Positions 1-12,294 of a stretch of DNA of 64,000 bases are shown piece by piece (position 1 is the first letter of the stretch; each line of letters starts with the position of its first letter). The position numbers and the translations under genes are program-made. Source of the stretch: Tetragonia tetragonoides (lineage: Eukaryota; Streptophyta; Magnoliopsida; Caryophyllales; Aizoaceae); NCBI GenBank assembly GCA_038025085.1, contig CM076144.1:1054001-1118000 (forward strand). The letters are read 5' to 3'. The notes beneath the pieces were generated by a model. It saw nothing but the letters and a program-made list of their open reading frames with translations, was not told the DNA's origin and did not search any database.

Positions 1-349
1 AACTTGGGCCAATCCCCTTTCCCAAGTAGTGTGGGTGATGGATGTTGCCGTGTATGAGTGTGAGGGGATGTATCTGACCCTGAATAGATTGGGGTGGTTG
101 AAGGCCCAATCCTACGTTCATATTTTTATTTATTTATTTTCACATGAGGGAAAAAATATAAATAAGAAATACATGTGGAGAATATGATAATTGATAAATA
201 AATATATGGGTTGTCTCTCAAAAAAAAGAAAAAGAAAAAGAAAAAGAAAAAGAAAAAAAGGCTGGCTCAATAAAGAGAAATCAATAAACAAAAACCGTGG
301 AGGTTGGGAATTTGCATAAGTGAAGCCAAAGCGGAGTGACGGGCTCAGC

Positions 350-397
<48 letters not shown>

Positions 398-1085
398 CCA
401 AAGTCGCAACTTTTATTCATGGGTTCGATGATCATCTTCAGGTAACCACCAATTCCTTTATTAATTCGATGTCTTTTCATTTCTTCGAACCCTAATTTCT
501 CCGTGTTTTCGAATTATTGCTTTAGAGTAAGAAATTTGCCTGACGATTGATTTTCTGTTGCCGATCACCGGCTAATCGTACTCTGTGTAATGTTTGTGTT
601 CAGTCTATGGATTTTAAATATGTGTTCTTTTTTGGGTGTTTAATCCCTTGTTGAATTTTTAATCAGTTAAAATGAAATCATCACATGCTAAAACCCTAAT
701 GGAATTGAAGAAAGAACCATGATTAGATAAGCTTTGTTAGCAAGGATTTATATGTGTGGAGCATCATCATCATCATCAAATTAATCAGCTTTGACTTTGA
801 ACATCAAGCTTTGATCCTTTGTTGGCGTATTAAGTTGGGTTTGCTTTCTGAATTCTCTTTGTTGCATTTTTTTTTTCCCCAAAATATCTACATTCAATTG
901 AAGTGAGTATCAATAGGTACATGCCTAGTTAAAAGCCCTATGTTTTATAATTGAAATGTTTGAATCTCAATTGCTTATTCTCAGTCTTAACTTATGTGGG
1001 GTTTTGAATTTTTTTGATCAGCTAATGGGAATCATCTGCTAGAACTCTGAAGGAAGAAGGTGTGGACTGTGGAGATTGATAAGAA
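1..1085 (+). promoter_or_regulatory. Upstream region and 5' UTR of the first gene
   Basis: No coding sequence is visible here. A probable 5' UTR intron runs from 442 (CAG|GTAACC) to 1021 (GATCAG|CTAATG), which would put the transcription start before about 420. The stretch also holds an (AAAAAG)n-like tract near 219-259 and the GA tract listed separately. A minus-strand reading frame across 130-480 is only the translation of these simple repeats. The UTR intron is inferred from splice signals alone. Confidence 0.45.
349..394. repeat. (GA)n microsatellite
   Basis: A nearly pure GA tract of about 45 bp with one interruption (GAA). It sits in the likely 5' leader of the downstream gene, a common place for GA/CT tracts in plants, and should be length-variable between accessions. 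Confidence 0.9.
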
Positions 1086-4000
1086 ATGACAGGTTCTTAT
1101 TCTGCGTCAGGTCCATTTAGGGGTGGAGGGTCCTTATCATCATCCAATTTATCAGCATTGGCTCCGCCGTTTAAGGTTGATAAATCTCCCAAACCCAATT
1201 CCACAAATCCGTCGATGAACTTCTCGGAGGTTCCTGTCTATGGAAATCTCTTTGACCCTGCAGGCCCATTCTGGAATTCCTCCTCGGCCTCATCTGCGTC
1301 TGGACCCAAATTTGTAGCAACAGAGACAATGGGTAATAGTACCACCTGCCCACCTTCCTCTAGCATTTATGGGTATCCAGGTTCCCAATCGAGCGGTTAT
1401 CTTTATTTTCATGGCTCCAATACTGGGGCTACATATGATCCTTTTTCGTATGATCAATTCCCACACAGTGTGCCTGCCAGTTCTGATAAGGCTGCAAAAC
1501 CTTATTATCCTTCTTTGGGATTGGGGGTTGTTGGTGGGCCTGGTTATGACTTGCTGTCAAGTTCTGCTTCTGCCAATTTGAGCGGATGTGGTTCGTCTCA
1601 AGTTGATCATACACAATGTGTACCTGAGTATAAACCTAAATGGGGTGAGTTTTGGATGGGGGTGGATGATGGTGAGCATGGAAAGTGGACGGATTATGCT
1701 CAGGGCTTTGGTTCCAAAGACATCAATGTCTCCACAGTATCTAGTGACAAGAGTAATCTTTTTGTTGATGGGAGCAACAGGAGTCATCCGTCTGTTCATG
1801 GAAGCAGCAAGATTCAGCATTTTGGTGATGGGAGCAACACGAGTCATCATAAGCAAGGTATTTGACTTCCTTCTGCAGTTCGGCTTCTATGATTGTGTAA
1901 TATGAGTATTCTAACTACAGCCTTGGGCTTATAGTCACTTCCTTTTTTCTTCTTGAGAAATCATTCTCTCTTCTGTTGCATAGACTATGATTTGCGATTA
2001 ATTATTACAGAAAGTGTGACTTACTAAATGACTATACCGAACAAATTGATTTGGTAGCATTCTGTAAAATAGTGTCGAGCTTCTGATCACTTCCTTTGTG
2101 TCACCAAGGGAGAAAGTGTCCAATCCTTTATTATTCTTTCTTCTGCTCTATTGACTATGATTTTGCAATATAACTGTTAGACAGATAAAGCGACTGAGTG
2201 AATGAAAGAACGAAGGACTGTAATCAACAAATTTATCTGGTGAAGGATGTGCTTGAGTACTTAGCTAATATGATTACAATGTGCATATGGTGTAACATTT
2301 CTCTCTCTCTCTCTCTCTCTCTCTGCGTGTCTTTATTCTTATCATTTGGGTTTATAACTTTTCAAAAAGTCTGAAGTTCACTTAATGTTGATTGTTGGGG
2401 ACCATGACCATCAACATACCTTACTCTTCATAACCCTCTGTGATGTACTTTTATGAAAATTTATATGTTGACAGTTTGCTGTTTGTCTAGATAGTTGCAA
2501 CTATAGTAGATGTTTTTTTTTTGAGTGACAGCTATAGTAGATGTTAACTGTGAAATGTTTATTGAATCGTAATGATGTTTTTTAACCTACCTTCATCCAC
2601 TGAACTTAGATTTTAGTTTGCGTCATGGAATCAAGTGTTTCCTCAGATCAGTGTTTTTAAGAGCCTTTTCCTGAAAATTCTAGATATGGATCCTTGGTTG
2701 CCTTTTGGATTGTATCTATTATTTTGTGATGTTTCCTAAAACGTAAAGACTTAGGTTTGCAATATTGTTTTCCTGATATCTATTGAAGACTTTGACTATT
2801 TTTTAATCTACAATATAGGGATTCTGATCCCCCCCCCCCCCCCAAGTTGGCCGTGGTCCTTACAAATAGCAAATATGTCGGTTTTGATGCTATCACTGGT
2901 TATATTATCTCTCTTCATCATTTTGTCTAACAGACGGATAAAACCAAGCATGTTCAAGATTGCTCTTTTGAATTTCTCTTCACATTATCTTTTCTTTTTA
3001 CCAAGTTGCTAAGCGTACCATTTTGTCTAACAGAGGGATAAAATCAAGTGTTGGTTGTTCTTATCTTAATTCAGGGGCTTGCCAATCTCAGGGCTTATAT
3101 TCTCTCGCAAAAGTCTCTACTGTTTCGGATAGCTGTTTTGATATTTTTGGTGGAGCATATTCCTTTGGAGGCCTTGGAATAAATCAGCAAGATTGTAAGT
3201 CAGCATTCGACCTGAATTCAGTGGGCACCTCTACCATCTGCTCAAACGTGCCAACTTTTTTTTCTGCTTCCACCTCTAAAGAAAGCCCTCATCTTCAGGA
3301 ACCAGTGCTGGAGTCAGTCACAAATTTCTCTGGCTCGCAAAAGGCAAATGGTTCTTCATTTGAGGAACATTTTAACCAAACTGGTCCTTTTGTGTTTAGT
3401 TGTACATCCGCAACGAGTACTTTCCCTATCAGTGTGAGCAACGTTTCAGCGCCAAGTACACTTTCAGCTGCTAAAGTGAATTTAATGGGAAGTGATGCAG
3501 CCAGCAAAAGTAGCACTTCTGCTGGGTATGATCCCTTTTATCAAAAAGAGCCTCAGGCTTCTCGTGGTTCAAAATGCCAGTCCGGCATTGTAATTAGAAG
3601 ACCTCTCTCATGCTTCATGCCAGCATCCTCAAGCCAAACTGGAGCAGCTGTGGGTAGGATTGTTGACAAGGATGTGTCCGATATCAGCAAATTTAGAGCT
3701 CAAGTACCTCATCAATTTAGGCCAGATGGCTTTGGCCAAGAAATTGATGACGCTGAAGCTTTGTATTCTGTAGAGAAACATTCTAGCGGCTCTGAGGTTC
3801 ATAACCCTGCTGAGGAATCAGATTCACCTTGCTGGAAAGGAGCTTCATCTTCCCGCTTTTCGCCATTTGAAGTTCCTGAAGCTGTGGCTTCTGATGTACT
3901 TCTGGAAAAGTTGGATGGATACAAAAGTTTGAGTTCTCAGGAGGCGCAGATTAAGGGCGCCCTCATGGGTACTTTCAATTCTATAGAATTCTGTTCTAAA

Positions 4001-6430
4001 AAGGTTGATGAGAGCACTTCCTTAAAGAGGCCTCAGAATGAGAGCGTACTCGTGGATACATCTGCTTCTAAAGTGTCCTCTTTTGAAAAGGTTAATGATT
4101 ACACTTCCTTAAAGAGGCCTTCTGACTCTACTTGTATAATAAAGGATCATGAAGAATTTGGCTCTGTTAACCAGAAACCCCACTGCTTTGACCTGAATAC
4201 TGGAGCCGGGCTTCAATTTGTTGATGACTGTTCTGTATATACTGATGACTTTAGCATGCTGAGTAAAACAAAAACAGATTCCGACTCTTCATTGGCTACA
4301 CAACAGATCCTCAAAGATGGTGAAGTTTCATCAGCTAGAAATTCATCTGATGCATTTGCTGCGGAAAGGAATGAGAATTGCTCTCCTGTTGAAGCAGACT
4401 GTTTATCTGGGATGCCAGCAAATATTGACAATGATCTTTCTAGTTCACCTCCTGGAGATAAATCCTGTTTGTATTACCTCCAGTCATCCAGGAAGGTTTC
4501 AGATTCAAGATTTGATATCAATGTGCTGCTAAAAACAATGACAAATCTATCAGAAGTATTTCTGCGCCACTGCTGCAGTAATCCAGCTGCAGTTTCAGAT
4601 CAGCACTCTATGGCGATTAACCACATAATTGACAATCTTAGTGCTTCCATGTTGGTGATGGCTGGACCAACTACTCCAGCTATGATGGTTTCTTTGCAAG
4701 GCACTTCTCTCCAGAAGGAATCAGCTGCTGCTAGGAAGGTAAGTTGTTCATCAGTTTCTAGTTTAGTTATGTATTAATAGTTAGGAATTTCACTTTCTGC
4801 TGCACGAAAATTCTGTCAATTCGAGAACCATTTCTCCCATGGATAAGCTTCATGTCCTGAAAAGTAGAATGGGGTTTGAAATTTTAGAGCTACTTATGCC
4901 TGCTTTGGGTGGATCTCAGGTCAATGATGCTGAAGCAGTTGCTGCTGGTGTTAAGCTTTGCAAGAGAACTGAAGACTTTTTGGACTCGGTTTCATTTAAG
5001 GGTGATGCAAACACACTCAGGAATGAAAATAATACAGAGGTATAATCCTGAAGGTCTTGTTTTTATTTATATAGGAGTATGACATATGTAAAAATACATG
5101 TGACTAAGAAATTATCAAACATGATTATTATGAAAAAAATAGTTCTTGACTAATTTGTTAACATAATATTTTGCAGGCTATAAAGAAGATACTTCACGAG
5201 AATCTTCACGAGGAGGACGGAATGGACCAGCATAAACTTTTATATAAAAACCTATGGCTTGAGGCTGAAGCTTCACTATGTGCCATGACTGCTAAAGCCC
5301 GCTTACATCGTATGAAGATGGAACTGGGGGGAATACACGGTAGTACATTAGGTAATGTTTGTCTTGAATTAAACTATGTGCTTGATGCTAATTTGTGCTC
5401 AAATACTGATGCAGATACAGAGAACCCACCAAGTTCTAAAATATCCTCGGATGTGCATGATCTTGTTGAATTAGCATCCAAGGATAAAGATTCACCAGCA
5501 TCGGTTGCGTGTGACCATGAATCTCCAAGACCTAGTGCAACTAGCCAATGTAATCATACCGAGGTAGCTGCCACAAACAATTTTCATCTCCCAAATTGGA
5601 ACTCCATCATGAAGCTTGAGCCAATATGCACGAGAAAGGAAGTCTGCTTTTCATCTCTAGATGCTTCTAGCCCAGGTGCCTCTGGCAATGGCTCAGATGG
5701 CTCAGCCACAACCAGCCATGCCAATGATGCTGAGCCTTCAGTTACAGCCAGATATCAAATTCTTAAAGATAGGATTGCCAAATCTGACTCTCTGAAGTAT
5801 GAGGGTAGTCATTCTGAAGAGAATTACCTGCTAGACAAAGATCACTCGAGCTTACATACTTTTGGCAATGATACCCATGGTTCAGCCTCGACCAACTGTG
5901 CAAATGATGTGGAGTCTTCTGTCTTGGCCAGATATCAAATCCTTAAATGTCAGGCTGATAACTCTGATTCTCTGAACTGTAGGGGTAAACAATCATCAGG
6001 AGAACAAAATTATCTGCTAGATAGTGTATCCTCGAACCCAGATAAGCCACTCCATAATTCCGAATTGTCCAACTCAATTGGTGTTACTGATGACAAAGAG
6101 GCTTCTGTTATGGCTAGATTCCTTGTCTTACAAAGCCGGATCAACAGCTCTAACTCTGTGAACAAGGCCCCAACACCAGGACAAGCAAGTAGGCCCCCAG
6201 CAGAGGATGGAACTCAAGGATTGGGCTCGACACAGCAGACAGGCAATATTGTGAGGAGCATCTTTGGGCCATATCCGAATTTCTCTGAGGATGAAGACGT
6301 GCAAGAGTCTGGTGTCTATGTCAATGGGAAAATATCGACTGATTCTTGGCAGGCTAACAAGCTGAGCAGCGAGATATATGAAGGCTGGTATGACAATGAC
6401 CATTCATCATCAGACTGGGAACATGTCTGA
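1086..6430 (+). CDS. Large plant-specific protein of unknown function, four exons
   Basis: Exons that join in frame: 1086-1857, 3036-4738, 4848-5039 (or starting at 4785) and 5177-6430. The product is about 1,306 aa (1,327 aa with the earlier exon 3 start). It is Ser/Asn-rich and mostly low complexity, with no catalytic motif I recognise. Two helical stretches look conserved-type: one around FDINVLLKTMTNLSEVFLRH late in exon 2, and one around NLWLEAEASLCAMTAKARLH early in exon 4. Exon 4 also holds three spaced repeats of the form SVxAR(Y/F)xxL(K/Q): SVTARYQILKDRI, SVLARYQILK and SVMARFLVLQSRI. The C-terminus ends DWEHV. It resembles a family of uncharacterised plant proteins with this repeat; function unknown. 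Exon 2 uses the acceptor CAGAG|GG at 3035, because CAG at 3033 would break the frame. The third intron is 109 nt with the later acceptor and only 46 nt with the earlier one; the longer is more usual. Confidence 0.8.
2301..2324. repeat. (CT)n microsatellite in intron 1
   Basis: About 12 uninterrupted CT units within the first coding intron of the large unknown gene. Confidence 0.9.
2829..2843. repeat. Poly-C tract in intron 1
   Basis: A run of about 15 C residues. A similar run lies in the 3' flank of the same gene at 6562-6577. Long C runs are sequencing-error-prone, so the exact length is uncertain. Confidence 0.85.
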
Positions 6431-8499
6431 AAGGAAGATCTCCAAAAACAAAATTGATACATAGTTCTTTTCTGAGACTGCACTTGTTCTCCCTTTTGTG
6501 TTTAAGGCGCTTGTATATAATATCAAAAGCACCTCTGACTCTTACTCCCCTCCCTCCTCAGCCCCCCCCCCCCCCCCTCCCTTTTCCTTTCTCTTTCGTA
6601 TAATAAGCATTGGACCTCTTGGAATCTCAAATCTGTTATTCTATGAATGTGGCTGTTAATCTGTCATCAGTTACCAAACGTTTCAAAACTGTAGCATGCT
6701 GCATAGTCATGGTTCTTGTGTTATTGTGGGAATTTAGGGTTTTGAGTTTTGGCACATCGTCTTGCACTCTCCATGTCAATTGGCAACTTGGCATCTTTCC
6801 TATGTAAATAAGTTTTTCGCTGGGGAAGGCCACGAACAGCAAAGAACGCCCTACCTTATGTTCTGAACTCTGCTGGCTGACGGACATATTGGTTTATTCA
6901 GATTTACAGAGTAACTTGTACGTTTTCCCTCTTCCAAGCCCTCGTTTGGTGACCATGCGCTCAACGCCTCGACATGGTGCAAACGTGAGTATAAAAGGGG
7001 AGAGCTGGAGGCATTTAAAGCCAAATAGATCACCATTCTTCCCGCTTGGACGGAATTTGTCACTGTTCTTGCAGTTGTTCTAAGATAAGATGGGTTATGA
7101 GAAGTACTTGGGTATTATCATGTCAAAAGACCCACCATTGTTCAAACCTCAATCATGCTTCTTTTATCGCTCTTGTTTCTGAAGTTATGTGCCTCCAAGC
7201 TTGTACAACATTGCTTACCAGCTTATCTTGAAGGTGATTGCTAAAAACAGTTTGTCGGTGGTATCCTAATGCTATAAGGAGTTGTGAGACAACAGGGAGA
7301 TTCATTTTGTTAAAGAAATTTCTATGCATACATATTACATCAATTATTGCTTAAGGAAGATTTATGGTAGCTACCATCATTTTATGGCACATTGGCAACC
7401 TTAGCTAGCTACAATGTGAACAGAACCAAATCATTGGTGATGTAAATGTACTCTCTCATAACAGTAATCTACCCTAAAGTTATTGATGCACCCTAAAGTT
7501 AGGTGATGGATTTATGTCATTAGTTAATTTGCTCAATCAAACTTACTAAAATGGTGTAATCCACCTCTCCCTACATTATTCTCTTGAGAGACTGCTTCCT
7601 CTGAAGTCTGAACATATAAGTTGTACTAAAGAGACGTTTAGTTGTACAAAATGGATCAATAATAGTAACAGACGGGTCAAATCCACCGGCCAAAAATGTG
7701 CCAAACTAGAAGTGGGGATAAAAAAGATCACATAATATGATAACAGAAAATGTTTAATACTCAGCTGCAATTTGTGCCTGCATAAAATGTCAAAACAAGG
7801 TTGAGGGTTCGAATTCCGTCTTGGGCATGGAGCAACCTTAAATCCTTTAGCCAGTTGTCCCATCATTTGTGGTGCCTACAAACCAGCGCGAGAAGATAGT
7901 CACTGTAGTCGACGATAGATATCCTTAAAGTGAACCAAAAAAAGAATGTCAAAACAATTTCTAATTTGTAAAGAGATGATATGTATGCAGCTTCATCCTT
8001 AGCGGATATTGTCAAAAAGACTAATTTCAATCGAATTTGTACAACAAAGATAACACGAGAAGAAAAAATGAATACAGAACCAAAACCAATAAGTGAATAG
8101 ATTCAGGCATCCTCCCGTCAAAAAGAAGGAAGGAAACAATGCTTATGCAATAGCAATTGATTAACCCAGCAAATTTTGTTGTCATTTTTCTCAACTAATT
8201 TGTGTCCAGTTTCATTAGAGCCAAAAACTTCATTATTTTCTTTTGGTTTAGGAGCATTATGGACTAAAGCAAAATTACTAATAAACTAACGGCAACTATT
8301 ATATATTGTGAAAATGTCGATGATCGTCGTACTTCGAATCTCGGATCAAATGGAAATAGCCTCTCTATTAGAGAAAAAATACAAAAAATATCAGAAATCA
8401 CTTTAAAAAAGTGGTAAAAATTATGAGACCTCACAATAATAGTAGAGAGGCTTTGGGGGTAGGTTTGGTGGCACAGGGTGGTGGGGAGCCAAGCTCGGT
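6431..8499. other. Non-coding spacer with 3' UTR and SINE-like debris
   Basis: The first ~170 bp look like the 3' UTR of the upstream gene (pyrimidine-rich, poly-C at 6562-6577, AATAAGC near 6603). The rest has only short frames without codon character. It includes a possible tRNA-derived SINE (listed separately) and, at 8310-8390, a stretch resembling the 5' half of a plant AU-type SINE (TTCGAATCTCGG followed by AATAGCCTCTCT). I see no gene. Confidence 0.5.
7740..7960 (+). mobile_element. Possible tRNA-derived SINE
   Basis: Contains GGTTGAGGGTTCGAATTCCG at 7800-7819, a good match to a polymerase III B box (GGTTCGANTCC), preceded by a GC-richer body and followed about 120 bp later by an A-rich tail (CCAAAAAAAG near 7938). 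The A box is not clear and I did not find a confident target duplication, so the boundaries are approximate. Confidence 0.35.
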
Positions 8500-11400
8500 A
8501 CCCAAAAATCGTGGATTAGCCTCCAATGTCCCATAAAACGCCCTTCCAATCCTACCAACCCGATAACCTACCCCATAGGCCTCCCATTTCCCCCAGGGGT
8601 GCCCGTTTCATGTAGTACGAAAATATAGACCTTCGTTGGGCCTCCCGTAAGCCCAAAAAACGATTATAACCTTCGGTTTTCGGCTTCCCAGAGTCTGATT
8701 GTCATTTTTGCCCAAACATCTCCGGGGGCTATCATGACCCTAGAGGACCACCGGTGCCCCGAAAGGGTCATCCGAATACCCGAACTTCGATATAACACAT
8801 TCGGTGTTCCGACCCCCACATTGGTGTCCCGTAAGAACGCATTTCCACGTCTATTAGGGACCCAATAACGGACCCCGGATCCTCCCATGTCCCCTAAGGG
8901 TGTCCCGTGCCATGTGTTGCAAAAATATAAACCTTCGTTGCGGGGCCTCCCGAAAGCCCAAAAACGCGGATTATATAGTCTTCGGTTTTCGGCTTCCCGG
9001 GGCCCAGTTGTCCATTTTGCCGAAAATTCTGCGGAGGGTTTATCGTAACCCTAGAGGACCTCTGGTGCCCCGGGAGGGTAATCCGGATCCCAGAACATTG
9101 ATATAACCCATCCTTTCGGTGTTACGACCCTCACATTGGTGTCCCGTAAAAAACGCATTTCCACGCCTACCAGGGACCCGATAACGGACCCCGGGGCCCT
9201 CCCATGTCCCCTAGGGGTGTCCCGTGCCATGATGCGAAAATATAAACCTTCATTCTGGGGCCTCCCGAAAGCCCAAAAAACATGGATTATAGCCTTCGAT
9301 TTTCAACTTCCCCGGGCCCGGTTGTCATTTTTGCCCAAAATTCTCCAGGGGGTCTATCGTGACCCTAAGGGACCTCCGGTGTCCCGTGAGGATTATACGA
9401 ATCCCCGAACTTTGATATCACCCATGGTTTCGACGTTCCGGCCCTTACATTAATTTCCTGTAAAAACGCATTTCCACGCCTATCAGGGGCCGGATAAAGG
9501 ACCCCGAGGCCACCCGTGTCCCCAAGGGGTGTCCCGTGCGATGTGGTGCGAAAATATCCATCTTCGTTTCAGGGCTTTTCGGAAGCCCAAAAAAGTGGAT
9601 TATAGCATTCGTTTTCGACTTCTCGGGGCCCGGTTGTCATTTTTGGCCAAAATTCTCCAGGGGGTCTATCATGACCCTAGAGGACCCTTGGTGCCCCAGG
9701 AGGGTCATCTGAATATCAGAACTTCGATAACGCCCATGTTTTTCGGGGGTCTGGCCCTTACATTAATGTCCTGTAAAAACGCATTTCCACGGCTAACAGG
9801 GACCCGATAACGGACACTAGGGGCCTCCCATGTTCCCTAGGGGCGTCCCGTGTCATGTGGTGCGAAAAGATAAACCTTAATTCTGGAGCCTCCCGAAAGC
9901 CCCAAAAACATGGATTATAGCCTTCGATTTTCAACTTCCCGGGGCCCAGTTGCCATCTTTGCCCAAAATTTTCCAGCGGGTCTATGGTGACCCTAGAGAA
10001 CCTCCGGTGCCCCGGGAGGTTTATACGGATCCCCGAACTTCGATATTACCCATGCTTTCGACGTTCCGGCCCTTACATTAAAGTCTGTAAAAACGCATTT
10101 CCACGCCTATCAGGGGCCGGATAACGGATCCCTGGGGCCTCGCATGTCTACTAGGGATGTCCCGTGCTATGTGGTGCGAAAATATCCATCTTCGTTTTAG
10201 GGCCTTGCGGAAGCCAAAAAAATGTGGATTATAGCCTTCGTTTTCGGCTTCCCGGGGTCCGGTTGTCATTTTTGGCCAAAATTCTCCAGCGGGTCTATCA
10301 TGACCCTAGATGACCCTTGGTGCCCCAGAAGGGTCATCTGAATACCCTAACTTCGATAACGCCCATGTTTTCGGGGGTCTGGCCCTTACATTAATGTCCT
10401 GTAAAAACACATTTCCACGGCTAACAGGGAATCGATAACGGACCCCGAGGGCCTCCCATGTCCCCTATGGATGTCCCGTGCCATGTGGTGCGAAAATATA
10501 AACATTCGTTCCGGGGCCACACGAAAGCACAAAAAACATAGATGATAGCCTTCGATTTTCTGCTTCCGGGGCCCGATTGCCATTTTTGACCAAAATTCTC
10601 TAGGGGGTCTATCGTGACCCTAGAGGTCCTCCAGTGCCCCGGAAGGGTTATATGGATCCCCGAACTTCAGTATCACCCATGCTTTCGACGTTCTAGCCCT
10701 TACATTAATGTCCTGTAAAAACGCATTTCCACGCTTATCAAGGGCCGGATAACGGACCCCAGGGGGCTACCATGTCCCCTAGGGGTGTCCCATGCCATTA
10801 GTGCGAAAATATAAACCTTCGTTCCTGGGTCTCTCGAAAGCCTAGAAAACGTGGATTATAACCTTCGGTTTTAGGCTTCCCGTGGCCCAATTGTCATTTT
10901 TTCCCAAACTTCGTCGTGGGTTTTATCATGACCCTAGAAGCCCTCCAGTGCCTCGAGAGGGTCATCCGGATCTACGAACTTCGATATCACCCATGCTTTC
11001 AGTGTTACGGCCCTTACATTAGTGTCCTGTAAAAACGTATTTACACGCCTATCATGGACCCAATAATGGACCCATGGGGTCTCCCGTGTACCCTAGGGGT
11101 GACCCGTGCGATGTGGTGCGATAATATACATCTTCGTTGCGGGGCCTTGCGATGCCCAAAAAACGTGGATTATAACCTTCGTTTTCGGCTTCCCGGGGCA
11201 TGGTTGTCATTTTTTCCCAAACTTCTCCGGATGGTCTATCGTGACCCTAAAGAACCACCCTTGGTGCCTCTGGAAGATCATGCGGTTCCCCGAACTTTGA
11301 TATCGCCCATGCTTTTAGTGTTCCGGCCCTTACATTGGTGTCTTGTAAAAACGCATTTCCATGCCTATAAGGGACCTGATAACGGACCCCGGGGGGCTCC

Positions 11401-11890
11401 CGTATATTCTAGGGGTGTCCCGTCCGATGTGGTGCGAAAATATCTATCTTCTTTCCGGGGCCTTCCGGAAGGCCAAAAAACGTGGATTATAGCCTTCGTT
11501 TTTGGCTTCCCTAGGTCCGGGTGTCATTTTTGCCTAAACTTTTCCAGGGGGTGTATGGTGACCCTAGAGGACCCTTGGTGCCACAGGAGGAGCATCACCC
11601 ATGTTTTCGGGGTTGCGGGCCTTACATTGGTTTGTGGTAAAAAAGCCCTTACAAGCCTATTAGGGGCCAGATAACTGGCCCCGAAACCCTCCCATGTTCC
11701 CTAGTGGCCCCCTGTGCAATATGGTATGAAAAAATACAACTTTGTTTTGGGGCCTATCGAAAGCCGAAAAAACGTGGATTATAGCATTTGATTTTACTGG
11801 GGCCCGGTTTTCCAGAGGGCCTATCTTGACCCTGGAGGACCTCCGGTATCCCGTGATAGTTATCCGGGTCCCCAAACTATGATTTCACTC
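8500..11890. repeat. GC-rich tandem satellite array, ~314-bp units
   Basis: About ten head-to-tail units. A landmark 'atttccacg' recurs at 8841, 9157, 9470, 9783, 10097, 10411, 10725, 11039 (variant) and 11355, giving a period of 313-316 bp. A shorter last unit follows near 11647. Each unit carries recognisable blocks such as 'gtggtgcgaaaatat', 'cgtggattatagcc' and 'cccttacattaatgtcctg'. The array is much richer in G+C than the flanks. Between about 9230 and 10500 two unit types alternate: type A reads 'ataaaccttc' and type B reads 'atccatcttcg', B also having 'ttggccaaaa' and 'gacccttggtgcccc'. This suggests a ~627-bp dimeric higher-order repeat. The edges are more diverged. Reading frames of 60-200 codons run through it on both strands but are by-products of the repeat. 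Confidence 0.93.
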
Positions 11891-11978
11891 TCTCACAAGG
11901 GTAAGGTTGCGTACAAGTGACTCCCCTTACCCTACCTAGGTAGAAGGTTGGAGGCACTAGAGTAATATTGATGATGAT
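11880..11978 (+). mobile_element. 3' part of an AU-like SINE
   Basis: The stretch 'gggtaaggttgcgtacaag' followed by 'ccccttaccctacc' and 'ggaggcactagagtaat' resembles the 3' half of the widespread plant AU SINE family. It directly abuts the last satellite unit. No 5' half lies next to it; a possible one lies on the far side of the array at 8310-8390. Confidence 0.45.
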
Positions 11979-12199
11979 TTTTCTCTTCCAATTAATGACT
12001 CCAATACCTCAGGATTAGAGAGAATTGGCAACCGATTGAAATGGGTCCAATTCCACTGGCCAAATATGTCCCCAACTAAACAGCAGAAGAAAAGAGCCCG
12101 AGTTACTCTTGTTTAGGACGAGGCTCACGTACTTGCTAAAACTGTGCTGTCTTTTTCTGTCAATAAAACCAAAAAAATAAAAAGGTCAGTTTCTTCAGC

Positions 12200-12206
12200 T
12201 ATAAAA
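12200..12206 (+). promoter_or_regulatory. TATA box of peroxidase gene 1
   Basis: TATAAAA 89 bp before the start codon at 12295, the usual plant spacing for a short 5' leader. Confidence 0.65.
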
Positions 12207-12294
12207 TGCTGCCTTCAAAGTTGGGTAAATACCAAACTAGCTAGATAGTGAAAACAAGTGTAATTCTACATTAGTAGTTTTCTTAGATCAAAAA

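Noticed and set aside
130..480. Minus-strand frame of 116 codons
   Set aside because: It is the translation of GA and AAAAAG simple repeats (Ser-Leu and Phe-Leu runs) and has no domain.
9136..11674. Long plus-strand frames (up to 206 codons) in the satellite
   Set aside because: Similar frames recur in each repeat unit in different phases; they follow from the GC-rich repeat and are not conserved between units.
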